Assembly: GCF_025725665.1 (NCBI RefSeq) | Contig: NZ_CP107009.1 | Span: 3,534,001 to 3,598,000 of the forward strand | DNA length: 64,000 nt | Source of the DNA: Halomonas sp. LR3S48 | GTDB taxonomy: Bacteria; Pseudomonadota; Gammaproteobacteria; Pseudomonadales; Halomonadaceae | Direction of reading: 5' to 3' | Shown here: positions 8,901 to 17,471 of the stretch, piece after piece | Layout of the letters: each line of letters opens with the position of its first letter | Position numbering within the stretch: the stretch's first letter is position 1 | Translations under genes and position numbers: made by a program | The notes under the pieces: model-generated | What the model was told of the DNA's origin: nothing | The model's database searches: none | The model's input: the letters and a program-made list of their open reading frames with translations, nothing else

Positions 8901-8942
8901 CATGTGAGACATGTCTGCTTTTCATGTACGCAAAACACGTAC
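8901..8942. promoter_or_regulatory. Two inverted repeats, candidate operators
   Basis: CATGT-GAG-ACATG lies at 8901-8913 and GTACG-CAAAACA-CGTAC at 8926-8942. Both are perfect and sit in the middle of the divergent promoter region. They differ in sequence and spacing, so they may serve different proteins. No regulator gene lies next to them. Confidence 0.3.
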
Positions 8943-9220
8943 GAATCTGTAAGACATTAGCTACAGGCGTGTAAGAAAAACCGACCTGAGAACATCAGGC
9001 TCGATCGAGGCGCATTTCCGTGACACGACCGCGAGGCCAAATTTCGTTACATACCGCTCTTCCCAGGCAACTATCGGCATTGAGCGGCTTCGCTCGGCAC
9101 GGAGAACCGGCAAAAAAGCGGCATTCCCGCGCCAGCTTTACGATTTGACACCGAATCTAAAAGCACAATAAATAAGCCGCTCCCCGGTGACCGCCCATCG
9201 TCTTTAAAGGAAGGGAATGC

Positions 9221-10303
9221 ATGAGTTCCTCGCAGTTCGACAAGCTGATTCAGGAATCCGAAGCGAAGGTCAAGGACGCGCAGGCCAGGACCGCTGCCGT
9301 TACCTCCCGCATGGAGTCGGCACGCAACAAGATCGAGGCGGGCGAGGATGCCAGCATCGACATCGAGAACGCGACCCTCGATGACGTTCAGGCTCATGCC
9401 GAGTTGATGAACGCCAACATCGCCGAGCTCATCATGGGCCTCGATGACACCACGGCCGCCTTCTCGAAAGATTTCGACGAGATGCGCGGCAAGACCGGCT
9501 GGGAGAGTTTCGTCAGCATTTTCAGCAAGGGAAAATCGGAGTCGCTGCGTCAGGAGCGCATTCGCTCCGCCAATATCGATGACAAGCTGCAGGACCTGAT
9601 CTCGAAGTCCGACGTGATCGTCAAACTGTTGCAGGAGCAGCTCGAAGCGCTTCAGGAACAGCGCGAGAAAGTGCAGCAGAACCTGGCGGCGACCCTGGAT
9701 GACAGGGAGTCGACGGTACATGAACTGGAAGCCGTACGCGCCGACATCATGGCGCTGGACCCTCGGATCGTCGAGCTCGAGAACCGGATTGCGGTCGAGC
9801 AGGACGCCGCCGGCAGAGCCAAGCTGGAAACCGAGCTCGCCGAGGTCAACGAGAAGTACAACGCCATGGTCCAGGAGGAGCAGGTCAAGATCGCCAAGTC
9901 CCAGACCCTGGAACGCTATGTCGAGAAGGGCAAGACCTGGGTCGACAGCCTGCAGAATCAGGCGGCGACCCAGATGGTCCTGATCAACAAGCTGCAGACC
10001 GACACACAGCAGCGCGTAGTGCTCTACGACGCACTGACCAAGTCGCTGAAGACGGCCCAGCAGCAGGAAGTCGCCCACCGCATCAACGAAATCGGCGTCG
10101 AAACCGACAAGGAGGCGCAGACTGCCATGGCGGCGATCGGCACCGCGACGAACCAACGCATGTCCGACATGCTCGAGGCCCATGAAGGCCACATGGTGTT
10201 CGCCCGCGACGTACTCGAGAAGAAGGCCAAGGCGGACGAGCGTTTTGCCCGGCGCTTCGCCGCCATCGTCGAGAAGCACGACAAGAACCTGTACGGCAAC
10301 TGA
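9221..10303 (+). CDS. Coiled-coil protein, TelA-like; first gene of an uncharacterised ATPase cassette
   Basis: This 360-residue soluble protein is almost wholly helical, with long heptad stretches (for example LLQEQLEALQEQREKVQQNL near residues 137-156) and no membrane segment. The pattern of repeated Gln, Glu and Ala helices resembles toxic-anion-resistance proteins of the TelA/KlaA type, but I see no firm signature. AAGGAAGGG precedes the ATG at 9221. It leads six same-strand genes that include an AAA ATPase and two membrane proteins, so a scaffold or adaptor role is possible. A hairpin at 10351-10380 separates it from the next gene and could let it be expressed in excess. Confidence 0.6.
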   Translation: MSSSQFDKLIQESEAKVKDAQARTAAVTSRMESARNKIEAGEDASIDIENATLDDVQAHAELMNANIAELIMGLDDTTAAFSKDFDEMRGKTGWESFVSIFSKGKSESLRQERIRSANIDDKLQDLISKSDVIVKLLQEQLEALQEQREKVQQNLAATLDDRESTVHELEAVRADIMALDPRIVELENRIAVEQDAAGRAKLETELAEVNEKYNAMVQEEQVKIAKSQTLERYVEKGKTWVDSLQNQAATQMVLINKLQTDTQQRVVLYDALTKSLKTAQQQEVAHRINEIGVETDKEAQTAMAAIGTATNQRMSDMLEAHEGHMVFARDVLEKKAKADERFARRFAAIVEKHDKNLYGN

Positions 10304-10350
10304 TCAACACCTACGTTTCACACCGAGCCCCCGCAGACGACAGTACCTCC

Positions 10351-10380
10351 AACCACTGGTGAAGCCCCTCACCGGTGGTT
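10351..10380 (+). terminator. Intercistronic hairpin, possible attenuator
   Basis: AACCACTGGTGA and TCACCGGTGGTT form a 12-bp stem with one G-T pair and a 6-base loop. No T-run follows, so it is more likely a partial terminator or an mRNA-stabilising hairpin inside the cassette than a full stop. Confidence 0.35.
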
Positions 10381-10438
10381 GTGCTTCATGGACGTCCGGG
10401 TCGTCAGAGCAGCCCGCTGCAACCGGAGAGAGACATCG

Positions 10439-11563
10439 ATGACGGATCCCAGTCTGGAGCATGGCGACCTGACAGATCCCTTTTCCTCGCGGCGCTACTT
10501 CCGCAAGTTCAAGCATATCCTCCAGCACCTGAGACGGACCGCCGCCACCATGCATTCGGAGGGGCAGCTCGGCAAGGTCGAGGTGAAGGTACTGACTCGC
10601 TACCTGACACAGCTCAACTACAGCTTCCAGGCGCTGAGCATGAAGTACCTGCTGGCCGGGCAGGAGGGCAATGCACGCCTGTCCAGCAGCCTGACGGTGG
10701 ACAGGAGCGACAGCGGTTTTCCGCTGGCGCTGGAGCTGCTGCATATGGCGAACGATGCCCAGCAAGCCCAGAAGCACCTGTCCCACCTGCCCTCCGCCAG
10801 CCAGCTCAAGGAGCAGATGGTTCGCGCCATTCTCAGCGAGCGCAAGACACCGACCCGGCTGCAGCATGTCCTGTCTCAGCGGCTCTATTACGAAGAACTG
10901 ATCAAGGGCGAATTGTTCTGGGCGCAGAACCACCCCGAGTGCGAATGGCTCGGCAATACCGACACGGGCCGGCGCCGGTTCATGCTCCACTGGGCCGCCT
11001 ACGACAGCCAGATCAACCTGCCGGTGATCTACCTGGCCGAAGTCGAGGACAACGACAAGACCGCCCTGCCCCAGGATCTCATCCGCTGGCTGGACGTGCA
11101 GGAGCACCTGATGGCCCAGTCCCTGGCCGGCCTCAAGCTGCTGACCATTGCCCGCGGCTTCGACGAGGACTTTCATCACCTGCACCCCAAGCGCCTGCTG
11201 CGCTTCCACATCGGGCCCATGTACTCCTCGGCCTATACCGAGCAGTCCGGTCCATTGCGCCGCGTGCTGGAAGAAGCCGGCGGCGGCGAGGGGCAGGATT
11301 GGGTGCTGGCCTGGACCATGGAGGCACTGGAGAGCGAAGACGTCCGCGCCGAGCGAGTCGGCTGGTTCAACAAGGTGGAGCGCGAGGTCTTCGCCCTCGA
11401 CCCCTTCGGCGGGCGCGGCGCCGACACCGGCGCCACCCGCACCGAACGAGCGATCATCCTGCCGCAGCGCCCCTTTCAGGCGCTGGCCGAACTCGCACCG
11501 CCCGGCTTCTCCGACGTGCGCAAGTTCGTGGTCAGCCCCAGTGGGCAGGTATTGAGCTATTGA
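10439..11563 (+). CDS. Protein of unknown function in ATPase cassette
   Basis: This 374-residue protein matches no family I recognise. It has no signal peptide or clear membrane segment. The N-terminal third is basic and helical (RRYFRKFKHILQHLRRT), and the middle carries aromatic-rich stretches such as LYYEELIKGELFW and RRRFMLHWAAYDS. The start at 10439 (MTDPSLEH) is preceded by GGAGAG eight bases upstream; a longer in-frame start at 10379 has no such site. The gene is followed after 68 bp by the ATPase gene, so it is probably part of the same transcription unit. Confidence 0.6.
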   Translation: MTDPSLEHGDLTDPFSSRRYFRKFKHILQHLRRTAATMHSEGQLGKVEVKVLTRYLTQLNYSFQALSMKYLLAGQEGNARLSSSLTVDRSDSGFPLALELLHMANDAQQAQKHLSHLPSASQLKEQMVRAILSERKTPTRLQHVLSQRLYYEELIKGELFWAQNHPECEWLGNTDTGRRRFMLHWAAYDSQINLPVIYLAEVEDNDKTALPQDLIRWLDVQEHLMAQSLAGLKLLTIARGFDEDFHHLHPKRLLRFHIGPMYSSAYTEQSGPLRRVLEEAGGGEGQDWVLAWTMEALESEDVRAERVGWFNKVEREVFALDPFGGRGADTGATRTERAIILPQRPFQALAELAPPGFSDVRKFVVSPSGQVLSY

Positions 11564-11631
11564 GGCTTGCGTGAAGACGGAGCAGGCCGGTTTACGTCAT
11601 GGGGGCAGGATCGCCCCGAAGTGAGGATGCC

Positions 11632-13572
11632 ATGAGCTTTACCAGCGATCAGATGGAGCTTCGAGAAGAGGAGATCCGCAAGCACTACAGCGCCGCCACG
11701 GCCATGCTGGAAGGGATCGACCATACGCCGCGTCTCGCCAAGCCACAGGCCGAGGCAGCGGAGCCGGAACGCTCACCGGGAATCGCCCGTACACGCCGCT
11801 TCCGCTCCACCACGCCGGGGCTGGTGACTCGCTCCACGGCCCGCCCCGAGGGCGTTCACCTGCGTGCCCGGATCGAGGCGGCGGTCGATGACGACCCGCT
11901 GATGTCTCCTCAGCAAGCCACCGCGCTGCATCAGTTGCGCCGGGCGCTGGCCATCGGCCTGGCCGTCGGCGAAAGCTACTCCACCTCCTCGGGCCTGGCC
12001 GAGCTGAAGCGCGCCAACCTGGCCGGCACCCTGGATGCCGCCCGCAAGGCCGAATTCACGCAGCTGCTGGCTGCCGAGGCCTTGGCCGTGCTGCATGTCT
12101 TCGCCAACGCTACCGCCTTTCTGCTGGCACCCCATGCCAGCGAAGTCCAGGTCGAGATCGGCGAGGTCGAGGAGGTGCTGACCGACAACGCCCAGCTTGC
12201 GCTGCATGGGTTGCTGTGGGAGCTGGACCAGAAGCTGGCCGCCTATGCCGATGACGATGCCAGGCTGGTGGCCACCCTTTCCGCCTTTGCCGAGCAGACC
12301 ATGGAGAAGGTCGCCCTGCGAGCCCAGAACGCGCCGCGGCTGGCACCCTTCACCGATGCCGTGTGGCGCGTCGAGGCCGACGACCTGACCCTGCGCGGTT
12401 TCGAGCCGGCGACCAAGGCGAGGTCCACCTCTCTCGTCATGGCGTTCAAGAAACCCCACGAGGTGGTCGGCAACCACATCGCCAAGTACCAGTCCCTGCG
12501 CCTGGCCAAGATGCTGATGGCCTATGACTTCGACCGGCGCCTGAACCCCTTCGCTGAAATGGGCGGGTTCATCTTCACCTTCATGGGCGACGGCAAGCCG
12601 GGAACGGGCAAGACCACCCTGATCCAGATGATGGCGGGGCTGCTGCACGACTATTGCCAGGTGGCAGGCTACCCCTTTCGCTACCAGAACTTCGGCATCG
12701 ACAACATCGACAGCTACCAGGGCAAGTCGGGTCAGAACGCCAGGGCCTTCATCGACACCGTGATGGACCCCGGCGTGATCGGCTTCGGCACCGTGGACGA
12801 CATCGACCAGATCGCAGGCAAGCGCGGCGACCGCCAATCGTCTGCCGGCCAGCAGGAGGTCACCGCCGTGCTCATGGACGCCTTCGCCGGCGCCAATACC
12901 CTGGTTCGCGGCAACTGTACCTTCGGCATGTTCTCCAACTACCCCGAAAACGTCGACGATGCACTGCGACAGCGCTCCGGCGCCCGCTTCCTGGTCGACG
13001 GGCCCCAGACGCGGGAGGACTATATCGACGTCCTGCATCTTCTGCTGGGCAGCAATCACCAGATTGCCCTGGGCGAGCACGATCTGTATGCCGCCCAGGA
13101 AATCAGGAAAGCCGTGGCGCGCTCCTTCGAATCCCACAATCGCCCCCAGGAGGACGCCCTGCTGGCGGTGTTCGACCGCGTGCATTCCCGAATCGGCGAG
13201 CTCGACACCATTGCCAAGCTCGGCACCTACCTGAAGGCGATCCAGGAAACCGATGAGCGCTTCACCGGTCGCGCGATCAAGAACATCACCGATGCGGTGA
13301 AAGTACGCTCGATGGATTTCGAACTGCCGGACGAGTGGATGGAGAACCCCGAACTGTTCCTGTTCAAGGATTACGACACCAAAGCCTCGATGATCGCCGA
13401 ACTGAGAGTTCCCATCACCACGGAGATGGTGCTCCAGGAGATCAACCGCTATGCCGACAGCGAGTTCCGCTATGCCGGCAAGTCGGACGAGGCGGCGATC
13501 GACGCCATGGTGCGCGACCTCGGACGCCAGGAGGAGGCCAAGCGCCGCTACCTGGAGGAGCACACGGCATGA
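11632..13572 (+). CDS. AAA-type ATPase of uncharacterised cassette
   Basis: This 646-residue protein has a Walker A loop GDGKPGTGKTTL with Lys327 and a Walker B-like FGTVDDIDQI about 60 residues later. A DALRQRSGARFL segment could hold sensor-2 or arginine-finger residues. The N-terminal 300 residues are helical and match nothing I know; they may bind partners. AAA ATPases remodel or load protein complexes using ATP. The start at 11632 (MSFTSDQM) follows GTGAGGA; an upstream ATG at 11599 lacks a good site. Its stop overlaps the start of the DUF6638-like gene (ATGA), so the two products are probably made in fixed ratio. No MoxR or VWA partner is visible. Confidence 0.75.
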   Translation: MSFTSDQMELREEEIRKHYSAATAMLEGIDHTPRLAKPQAEAAEPERSPGIARTRRFRSTTPGLVTRSTARPEGVHLRARIEAAVDDDPLMSPQQATALHQLRRALAIGLAVGESYSTSSGLAELKRANLAGTLDAARKAEFTQLLAAEALAVLHVFANATAFLLAPHASEVQVEIGEVEEVLTDNAQLALHGLLWELDQKLAAYADDDARLVATLSAFAEQTMEKVALRAQNAPRLAPFTDAVWRVEADDLTLRGFEPATKARSTSLVMAFKKPHEVVGNHIAKYQSLRLAKMLMAYDFDRRLNPFAEMGGFIFTFMGDGKPGTGKTTLIQMMAGLLHDYCQVAGYPFRYQNFGIDNIDSYQGKSGQNARAFIDTVMDPGVIGFGTVDDIDQIAGKRGDRQSSAGQQEVTAVLMDAFAGANTLVRGNCTFGMFSNYPENVDDALRQRSGARFLVDGPQTREDYIDVLHLLLGSNHQIALGEHDLYAAQEIRKAVARSFESHNRPQEDALLAVFDRVHSRIGELDTIAKLGTYLKAIQETDERFTGRAIKNITDAVKVRSMDFELPDEWMENPELFLFKDYDTKASMIAELRVPITTEMVLQEINRYADSEFRYAGKSDEAAIDAMVRDLGRQEEAKRRYLEEHTA

Positions 13573-14921
13573 AACGCCTGATCGAGAAGGGCTTGATGTT
13601 CGGTAATCTCTTTGCCGTCGACTCGCCGGCCCTGGTCGAGCGTTACAACCGCGCCCTGCATCACCTGACGGGCATGTCCACCGAGCTGGCCGAGTTCCAT
13701 ATCGACATTTCCGGATACTCCCCGGAGATCGGCGATGAGCTCGACGATCATTACTACCTGAATCACGGCGGCGTGAACCGACAGTTCATCCTGCTCTCGA
13801 CCGAGCAGAAACGCTGCCCTCTGCTCAATGCGGAGTTCTCTACCAGCCGCGACATTCTGCGCCGCTTCATCGATGCCAACGAGCAACAGCTCTTCGCCCT
13901 CACGGCCACGGACGCCGTGGCCGGTGAACTGGAGAACTCGGTGCTCACGGCCTCGTCCCCGGAACACCTGTTCGACATCCGGCGTATCGTCGTCGAAGCC
14001 GATACGACCATCGGCACCATTGCCCACGCGGATCATCTGGAGACGCTGATCGAGCGCTTCCTCGGCGAGGAAGACGCCTGGTTCGACGATGCCCTGATCG
14101 GCGAGATGGTGGAAACGGCCAAGCTCACCGGCGACATCACGCGCAACCCGGTGCGCCTGCAGCATGCGGTGTTCGAGCAGAAGAATTTCTGGACGGCGCA
14201 TTTCGGCGGCATCTACCTGTTCCAGAACGTACAGCATCCGGCCCTGATCGCCAGCACCAGCAAGCCGGAGGCAAGACTGCCCATCAGCGCCACCCTCAGC
14301 CTCGGCGACCGCAAGCAAGTCGCGAAATTTCTCAGGGACAACCGGCTCGCCGAACCCATCGTCAAGCGCCACGGGGCCGAGGAAGTGGCGATCCTGCGCC
14401 AGAAGATGGACTTCATCATCGCCGGCGCCCTGGCCAACGAGGGGCTGGAGCTTGCCAACCTGTCGCGCGCCGATATGCGCCGCCTTGCCGCCCGACATGC
14501 CGACACCCTGCCCAAGGAGTACGAAGGCCTCGCCGCCATGGTTCGCTGGGCCGAGACGAGAGGCGCAAGGCCCAGCATCGGCCTGGAGCACCCGAGCTAT
14601 TTTTACCTACTGCGCGCGACGGATACTCCCGACAGGGACCTGGTCAACATGCTTCTGGCCGAGCTGACCGTGTTGGACGTTCGCCAGCTGTTCATCTGCC
14701 ACAAGGAGGCGTTCTACCGCCACTACCGCACCTGGCCTCACGCCAAGAAAGCCTACGTGGCGGACTTGCTGGCGCGGGAATACGCCGTGGACAAGGCCGG
14801 CGCTCGTGCGTACCTGTTCGGCAACGAGCCCGACATGAGCGGCGACGTCCCTGGAGCCGGGCGCGATATGGGACTCGAGGCTCCTGACATTGCCTTGGAC
14901 CAGGACACACTGCTCGCATGA
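13569..14921 (+). CDS. DUF6638-like protein of ATPase cassette
   Basis: This 450-residue protein begins MKRLIEKGLMFGNLFAVDSPALVERYN, which I associate with the DUF6638 family, a group found beside AAA ATPases whose function is unknown. No membrane segment or catalytic motif is obvious. Translation starts at 13569 inside the end of the ATPase gene with an ATGA overlap. The acidic tail of about 35 residues is poorly conserved in appearance. Tight coupling with the ATPase suggests a physical complex. The family name is from memory of the sequence style and should be tested by a profile search. Confidence 0.6.
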   Translation: MKRLIEKGLMFGNLFAVDSPALVERYNRALHHLTGMSTELAEFHIDISGYSPEIGDELDDHYYLNHGGVNRQFILLSTEQKRCPLLNAEFSTSRDILRRFIDANEQQLFALTATDAVAGELENSVLTASSPEHLFDIRRIVVEADTTIGTIAHADHLETLIERFLGEEDAWFDDALIGEMVETAKLTGDITRNPVRLQHAVFEQKNFWTAHFGGIYLFQNVQHPALIASTSKPEARLPISATLSLGDRKQVAKFLRDNRLAEPIVKRHGAEEVAILRQKMDFIIAGALANEGLELANLSRADMRRLAARHADTLPKEYEGLAAMVRWAETRGARPSIGLEHPSYFYLLRATDTPDRDLVNMLLAELTVLDVRQLFICHKEAFYRHYRTWPHAKKAYVADLLAREYAVDKAGARAYLFGNEPDMSGDVPGAGRDMGLEAPDIALDQDTLLA

Positions 14922-14971
14922 TACGCAGGCCTGGTCGATGCCACGAGCGAGCCACGCGAGGAGAGCGGTAG

Positions 14972-15238
14972 ATGCTGGCTTTCCTGCGGCTCGCCCTGAC
15001 CTTCGTCGTCATCCTGGCGCTGCTCTACAACGCCCTCTCGCTGTACCTGCGCCTGCGCTACCGCGCCGAACTCGGGCGGCACCTGGACACACAGCAGGCA
15101 GACGGCGACCGGACCGCGCTGTTCCGGGAAGGCATGAAGCGCTATGACCGTTCCTGGCAGCGCAAGCTGGTCCGCCTGGTCTATGTCCTTCCTCCGAGCG
15201 TCATCCTGCTCATCATCTATGTCATCAACTTCATGTGA
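14972..15238 (+). CDS. Small membrane protein of ATPase cassette
   Basis: This 88-residue protein has one hydrophobic helix at residues 3-24 (LAFLRLALTFVVILALLYNAL), a charged central loop, and a second helix in the last 20 residues (LVYVLPPSVILLIIYVINF). It is predicted to span the inner membrane twice. GAGGAGAG precedes the ATG. It lies 50 bp after the DUF6638-like gene and 10 bp before the DUF1523 gene, so it is probably co-expressed with both. No family is recognised. Confidence 0.6.
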   Translation: MLAFLRLALTFVVILALLYNALSLYLRLRYRAELGRHLDTQQADGDRTALFREGMKRYDRSWQRKLVRLVYVLPPSVILLIIYVINFM

Positions 15239-15248
15239 GGATCGGTAA

Positions 15249-15896
15249 ATGATCTACGTGAAATGGCTGTTCTGGATCATGCTCTGGGCCTTCCTTGGCG
15301 CCTTCCTGCATTACAGCCTGCCCCAGTACGATGTCGTCCGCATCGTCAACACCTACGAGAAGCGTCAGGACCTCGACGACTGGACACGCATGTTCTGGGC
15401 GGATCCGGACGAGCAATCCCGGAGATTGGTCAACCGCGATGTGCAGTTCATCCAGGCGGTACGACCCAATGGCCGCACCATCGTCTACCGCAATGAGGAC
15501 ACTGGCTGGGGCTGGCCGCCCTACTTCAAGTTCGACACCGCGAACCTCTACACCGAGGCCAGCGATCTCGTCTCCACCAAGGCCGACCCGAAGTGGGTGG
15601 CAATCATGCACTTCGGCTGGCGCAACATGTTCTTCTCGATCTTCCCCAACGCCATCTCCATCACACCGGTGGAGGGCCCCGAGGACAAACCCTTCAACTG
15701 GTTCACCACGCTCTTCCTGGCCACTCTGGCGATGAGCGTGGGGTACGTCTACTGGCGCTGGCGTCGGTTCCGGCGCAACCGGCTCGACCCCGTGCTGGAA
15801 GGCGTAGAGGATGGCCTGAATGCCGCCGGCAGCGCCATCTCTGCAAGGCGGACTCGCCTCCAGGCCTGGCTGGATACCTGGAAGACGAAAAAATAG
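15249..15896 (+). CDS. DUF1523 family membrane protein
   Basis: This 215-residue protein has an N-terminal membrane helix (WLFWIMLWAFLGAFLHY) and a second near residue 160 (FTTLFLATLAMSVGYVYWRW) followed by a basic cytoplasmic tail. The region between them (HYSLPQYDVVRIVNTYEKR, FIQAVRPNGRTIVYRNEDTGWGWPPYFKFDTANL) fits the DUF1523 family, whose function is not known. The topology implies a periplasmic central domain. It is the last gene of the cassette and converges on doeX, with two hairpins between the stops. Together with the small membrane protein it would anchor the system in the inner membrane. Confidence 0.7.
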   Translation: MIYVKWLFWIMLWAFLGAFLHYSLPQYDVVRIVNTYEKRQDLDDWTRMFWADPDEQSRRLVNRDVQFIQAVRPNGRTIVYRNEDTGWGWPPYFKFDTANLYTEASDLVSTKADPKWVAIMHFGWRNMFFSIFPNAISITPVEGPEDKPFNWFTTLFLATLAMSVGYVYWRWRRFRRNRLDPVLEGVEDGLNAAGSAISARRTRLQAWLDTWKTKK

Positions 15897-15912
15897 GCTA
15901 TCGAAGTTGAAT

Positions 15913-15967
15913 GGGCCTAGCGTCAGTAGGCCCGAATGTCGCCCTGCCCCAGGCCTGGGGCAGGGCG
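15913..15967. terminator. Tandem hairpins between the DUF1523 gene and doeX
   Basis: GGGCCTA-GCGTCAG-TAGGCCC (15913-15933) encloses the doeX stop codon. A perfect 28-bp palindrome (15940-15967) lies within the last codons of doeX. The genes converge here, so these hairpins probably end transcription from both sides. A run of six A on the plus strand before them (15890s) would give a U-run on the minus-strand transcript. Confidence 0.55.
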
Positions 15968-16402
15968 CTTGACCGTCTTGGTCACGATATAGGTGAAGTA
16001 ACGCTCGATACCGACATCGGAGGTCAGCCACTCGTCGATCAAACGCTGGTAGGCATCCACGGAGTCGGCCTCGACTTTCATCAGGTAGTCCACTCCGCCC
16101 CCCACGGCCACACACTCGGTGACCTCCGGGTTCTCGTGTATCAGCGCCTCGAAGCGGGCGAAGCTTTCGGCGTTGTGCTGCTTGAGTTCGATCTGCACCC
16201 ACACCGGGGTGCGCTTGACCAGCGCATGGGGATTGATACGGGCACTGTAGCCCTCGATGATGCCGGCTTTCTCCAGCCGCCGGACCCGCTCCCAGCACGG
16301 GCTGACCGAGAGATTGATCGCCTCGGCCAGCTTCGACTTGGTGATGCGCCCGTCGCGGGACAGGATCTCGAGTATCTTCAGGTCATAGCGATCAAGCTTC
16401 AT
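15923..16402 (-). CDS. doeX: Lrp/AsnC-family regulator DoeX
   Basis: This 159-residue protein has an N-terminal winged helix-turn-helix (LDRYDLKILEILSRDGRITKSKLAEAINLS, then CWERVRRLEKAGII) and a C-terminal RAM ligand-binding domain from about residue 65 (TPVWVQIELKQHN to ERYFTYIVTKTVK). In Halomonas elongata DoeX is the regulator encoded with doeA and doeB; it binds DNA near the ectoine-degradation genes. Here it follows doeB by 42 bp on the same strand. Members form dimers or octamers and sense amino acids. The C-terminus is GC-rich and forms a palindrome at the DNA level. Confidence 0.85.
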   Translation of the reverse strand: MKLDRYDLKILEILSRDGRITKSKLAEAINLSVSPCWERVRRLEKAGIIEGYSARINPHALVKRTPVWVQIELKQHNAESFARFEALIHENPEVTECVAVGGGVDYLMKVEADSVDAYQRLIDEWLTSDVGIERYFTYIVTKTVKRPAPGLGQGDIRAY

Positions 16403-16444
16403 CGTTCTCTCTTTCTTCAGTCGGGCGCAGCCGGAAGATCGCCG

Positions 16445-17458
16445 TCAGCCCAGCGAATCCACCACCTCGGCGATTACCGCGATGGTGTCTCCCATGTTGA
16501 CCAGTGCCGGGAAGCGCCGCGCCGCCAGGATACCGTCGCGGCCCGCGCGATACTCCACCGGTGCACTGCCGCTGCGGGTCAAGTCGTAGATCCGGGCAAT
16601 GACCTGCCCCTTCTCGACCTTGTCGCCCAGCCCCAGCGTCAGCTCGAGCAGCCCGGTGTGCTCGCTCTGCACGTAGCAGCTGGCATCGGGCATGTCGAGA
16701 TAGACCTGCGGCTCGTCGGGCATCACCACCTCGCCCTCGACCAGGCCGAAATGGATCAGGAAGTTGCGCACGCCACGCTCGGTAATGGCCAGGCTCTCGG
16801 GGGTCGAGGTGCCGCCACCGCCAAGCTCGGTGGCAACGAAGACCTTGCCCTGGCTTTCCACGGCGGTATCGAACAACGCCGCGGCATCGAGTTCGAACAT
16901 CATCATGGCGTAGGGCGCACCGAACGCCTTGGCGCCCTCCAGCGCCTGGCGCTGCTGCTCGGGGTTGTCGAGCACGTGGGAGGCGCCGAAGGGGATGATG
17001 TCCAGGGTGCGCCCGCCGGAGTGCAGGTCGAGCACCACGTCGCACATCGGCACCATTACCCGGGTGAAGTAGTCGGCGATCTTCTCGGTCACCGTGCCGT
17101 CGGGGTCGCCGGGGAAACTGCGGTTGAGGTTGCCGCCATCCATCGGCGAGGTACGCTTGCCGGCCATGGCGGCCGGCATGTTCATCATCGGCACGATGAT
17201 CACCCGCCCGCGCACGTCCTCGGCGCGCAGCTCGCTGGCGAGCTTGAGCAGTGCGGTGATGCCTTCGTACTCGTCGCCATGGTTGCCGCCGGCCAGCAGC
17301 GCCGTGGGTCCCTCGCCGTTCCTGACCACGGTGACCGGAATCATTACCGCCCCCCAGGCCGATTCGTCGGTGGAGATCGGCAGCTTGAGGAAGCCGTGCT
17401 GGACGCCGTCGGCATCGAAGTCCACGGTGGCGCTGATCGGGCTGGGTCGCTTGCTCAT
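16445..17458 (-). CDS. doeB: N-alpha-acetyl-L-2,4-diaminobutyrate deacetylase DoeB
   Basis: This 337-residue zinc hydrolase of the succinylglutamate desuccinylase/aspartoacylase family has its metal ligands in GGNHGDEYEG (His and Glu) and in LDLHSGG (His), with substrate-carboxylate Arg and Asn in GGNLNRSFPG. It removes the acetyl group from N-alpha-acetyl-diaminobutyrate, the product of DoeA, giving diaminobutyrate and acetate in the cytoplasm. The gene lies 13 bp after doeA and shares its strand and probable transcript. Order, length and sequence agree with the Halomonas doeABX group. Confidence 0.9.
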   Translation of the reverse strand: MSKRPSPISATVDFDADGVQHGFLKLPISTDESAWGAVMIPVTVVRNGEGPTALLAGGNHGDEYEGITALLKLASELRAEDVRGRVIIVPMMNMPAAMAGKRTSPMDGGNLNRSFPGDPDGTVTEKIADYFTRVMVPMCDVVLDLHSGGRTLDIIPFGASHVLDNPEQQRQALEGAKAFGAPYAMMMFELDAAALFDTAVESQGKVFVATELGGGGTSTPESLAITERGVRNFLIHFGLVEGEVVMPDEPQVYLDMPDASCYVQSEHTGLLELTLGLGDKVEKGQVIARIYDLTRSGSAPVEYRAGRDGILAARRFPALVNMGDTIAVIAEVVDSLG

Positions 17459-17471
17459 CTTGGTTCTCTCT

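Larger units (their letters stand above)
8572..9220. other. 649-bp divergent intergenic region
   Basis: This gap separates two divergent gene clusters. The part nearest the nitrilase-family gene holds three hairpins on the minus-strand transcript (8622-8718). The middle, near 8900-8945, holds two inverted repeats suited to a dimeric regulator. The AT-richer stretch from about 8915 to 9180 is the likely site of both promoters. An open frame crosses 8481-8912 on the minus strand, but its composition (rich in Arg, Pro and Ser) does not look like a protein. Confidence 0.5.

Noticed and set aside
8481..8912. 143-codon open frame on the minus strand upstream of the nitrilase-family gene
   Set aside because: It has no ribosome site and is rich in Arg, Pro, Thr and Ser, and it covers hairpins that fit an RNA leader better.
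11773..13563. 596-codon open frame on the minus strand
   Set aside because: It is antisense to the AAA ATPase with Walker motifs and ATGA coupling on the other strand.
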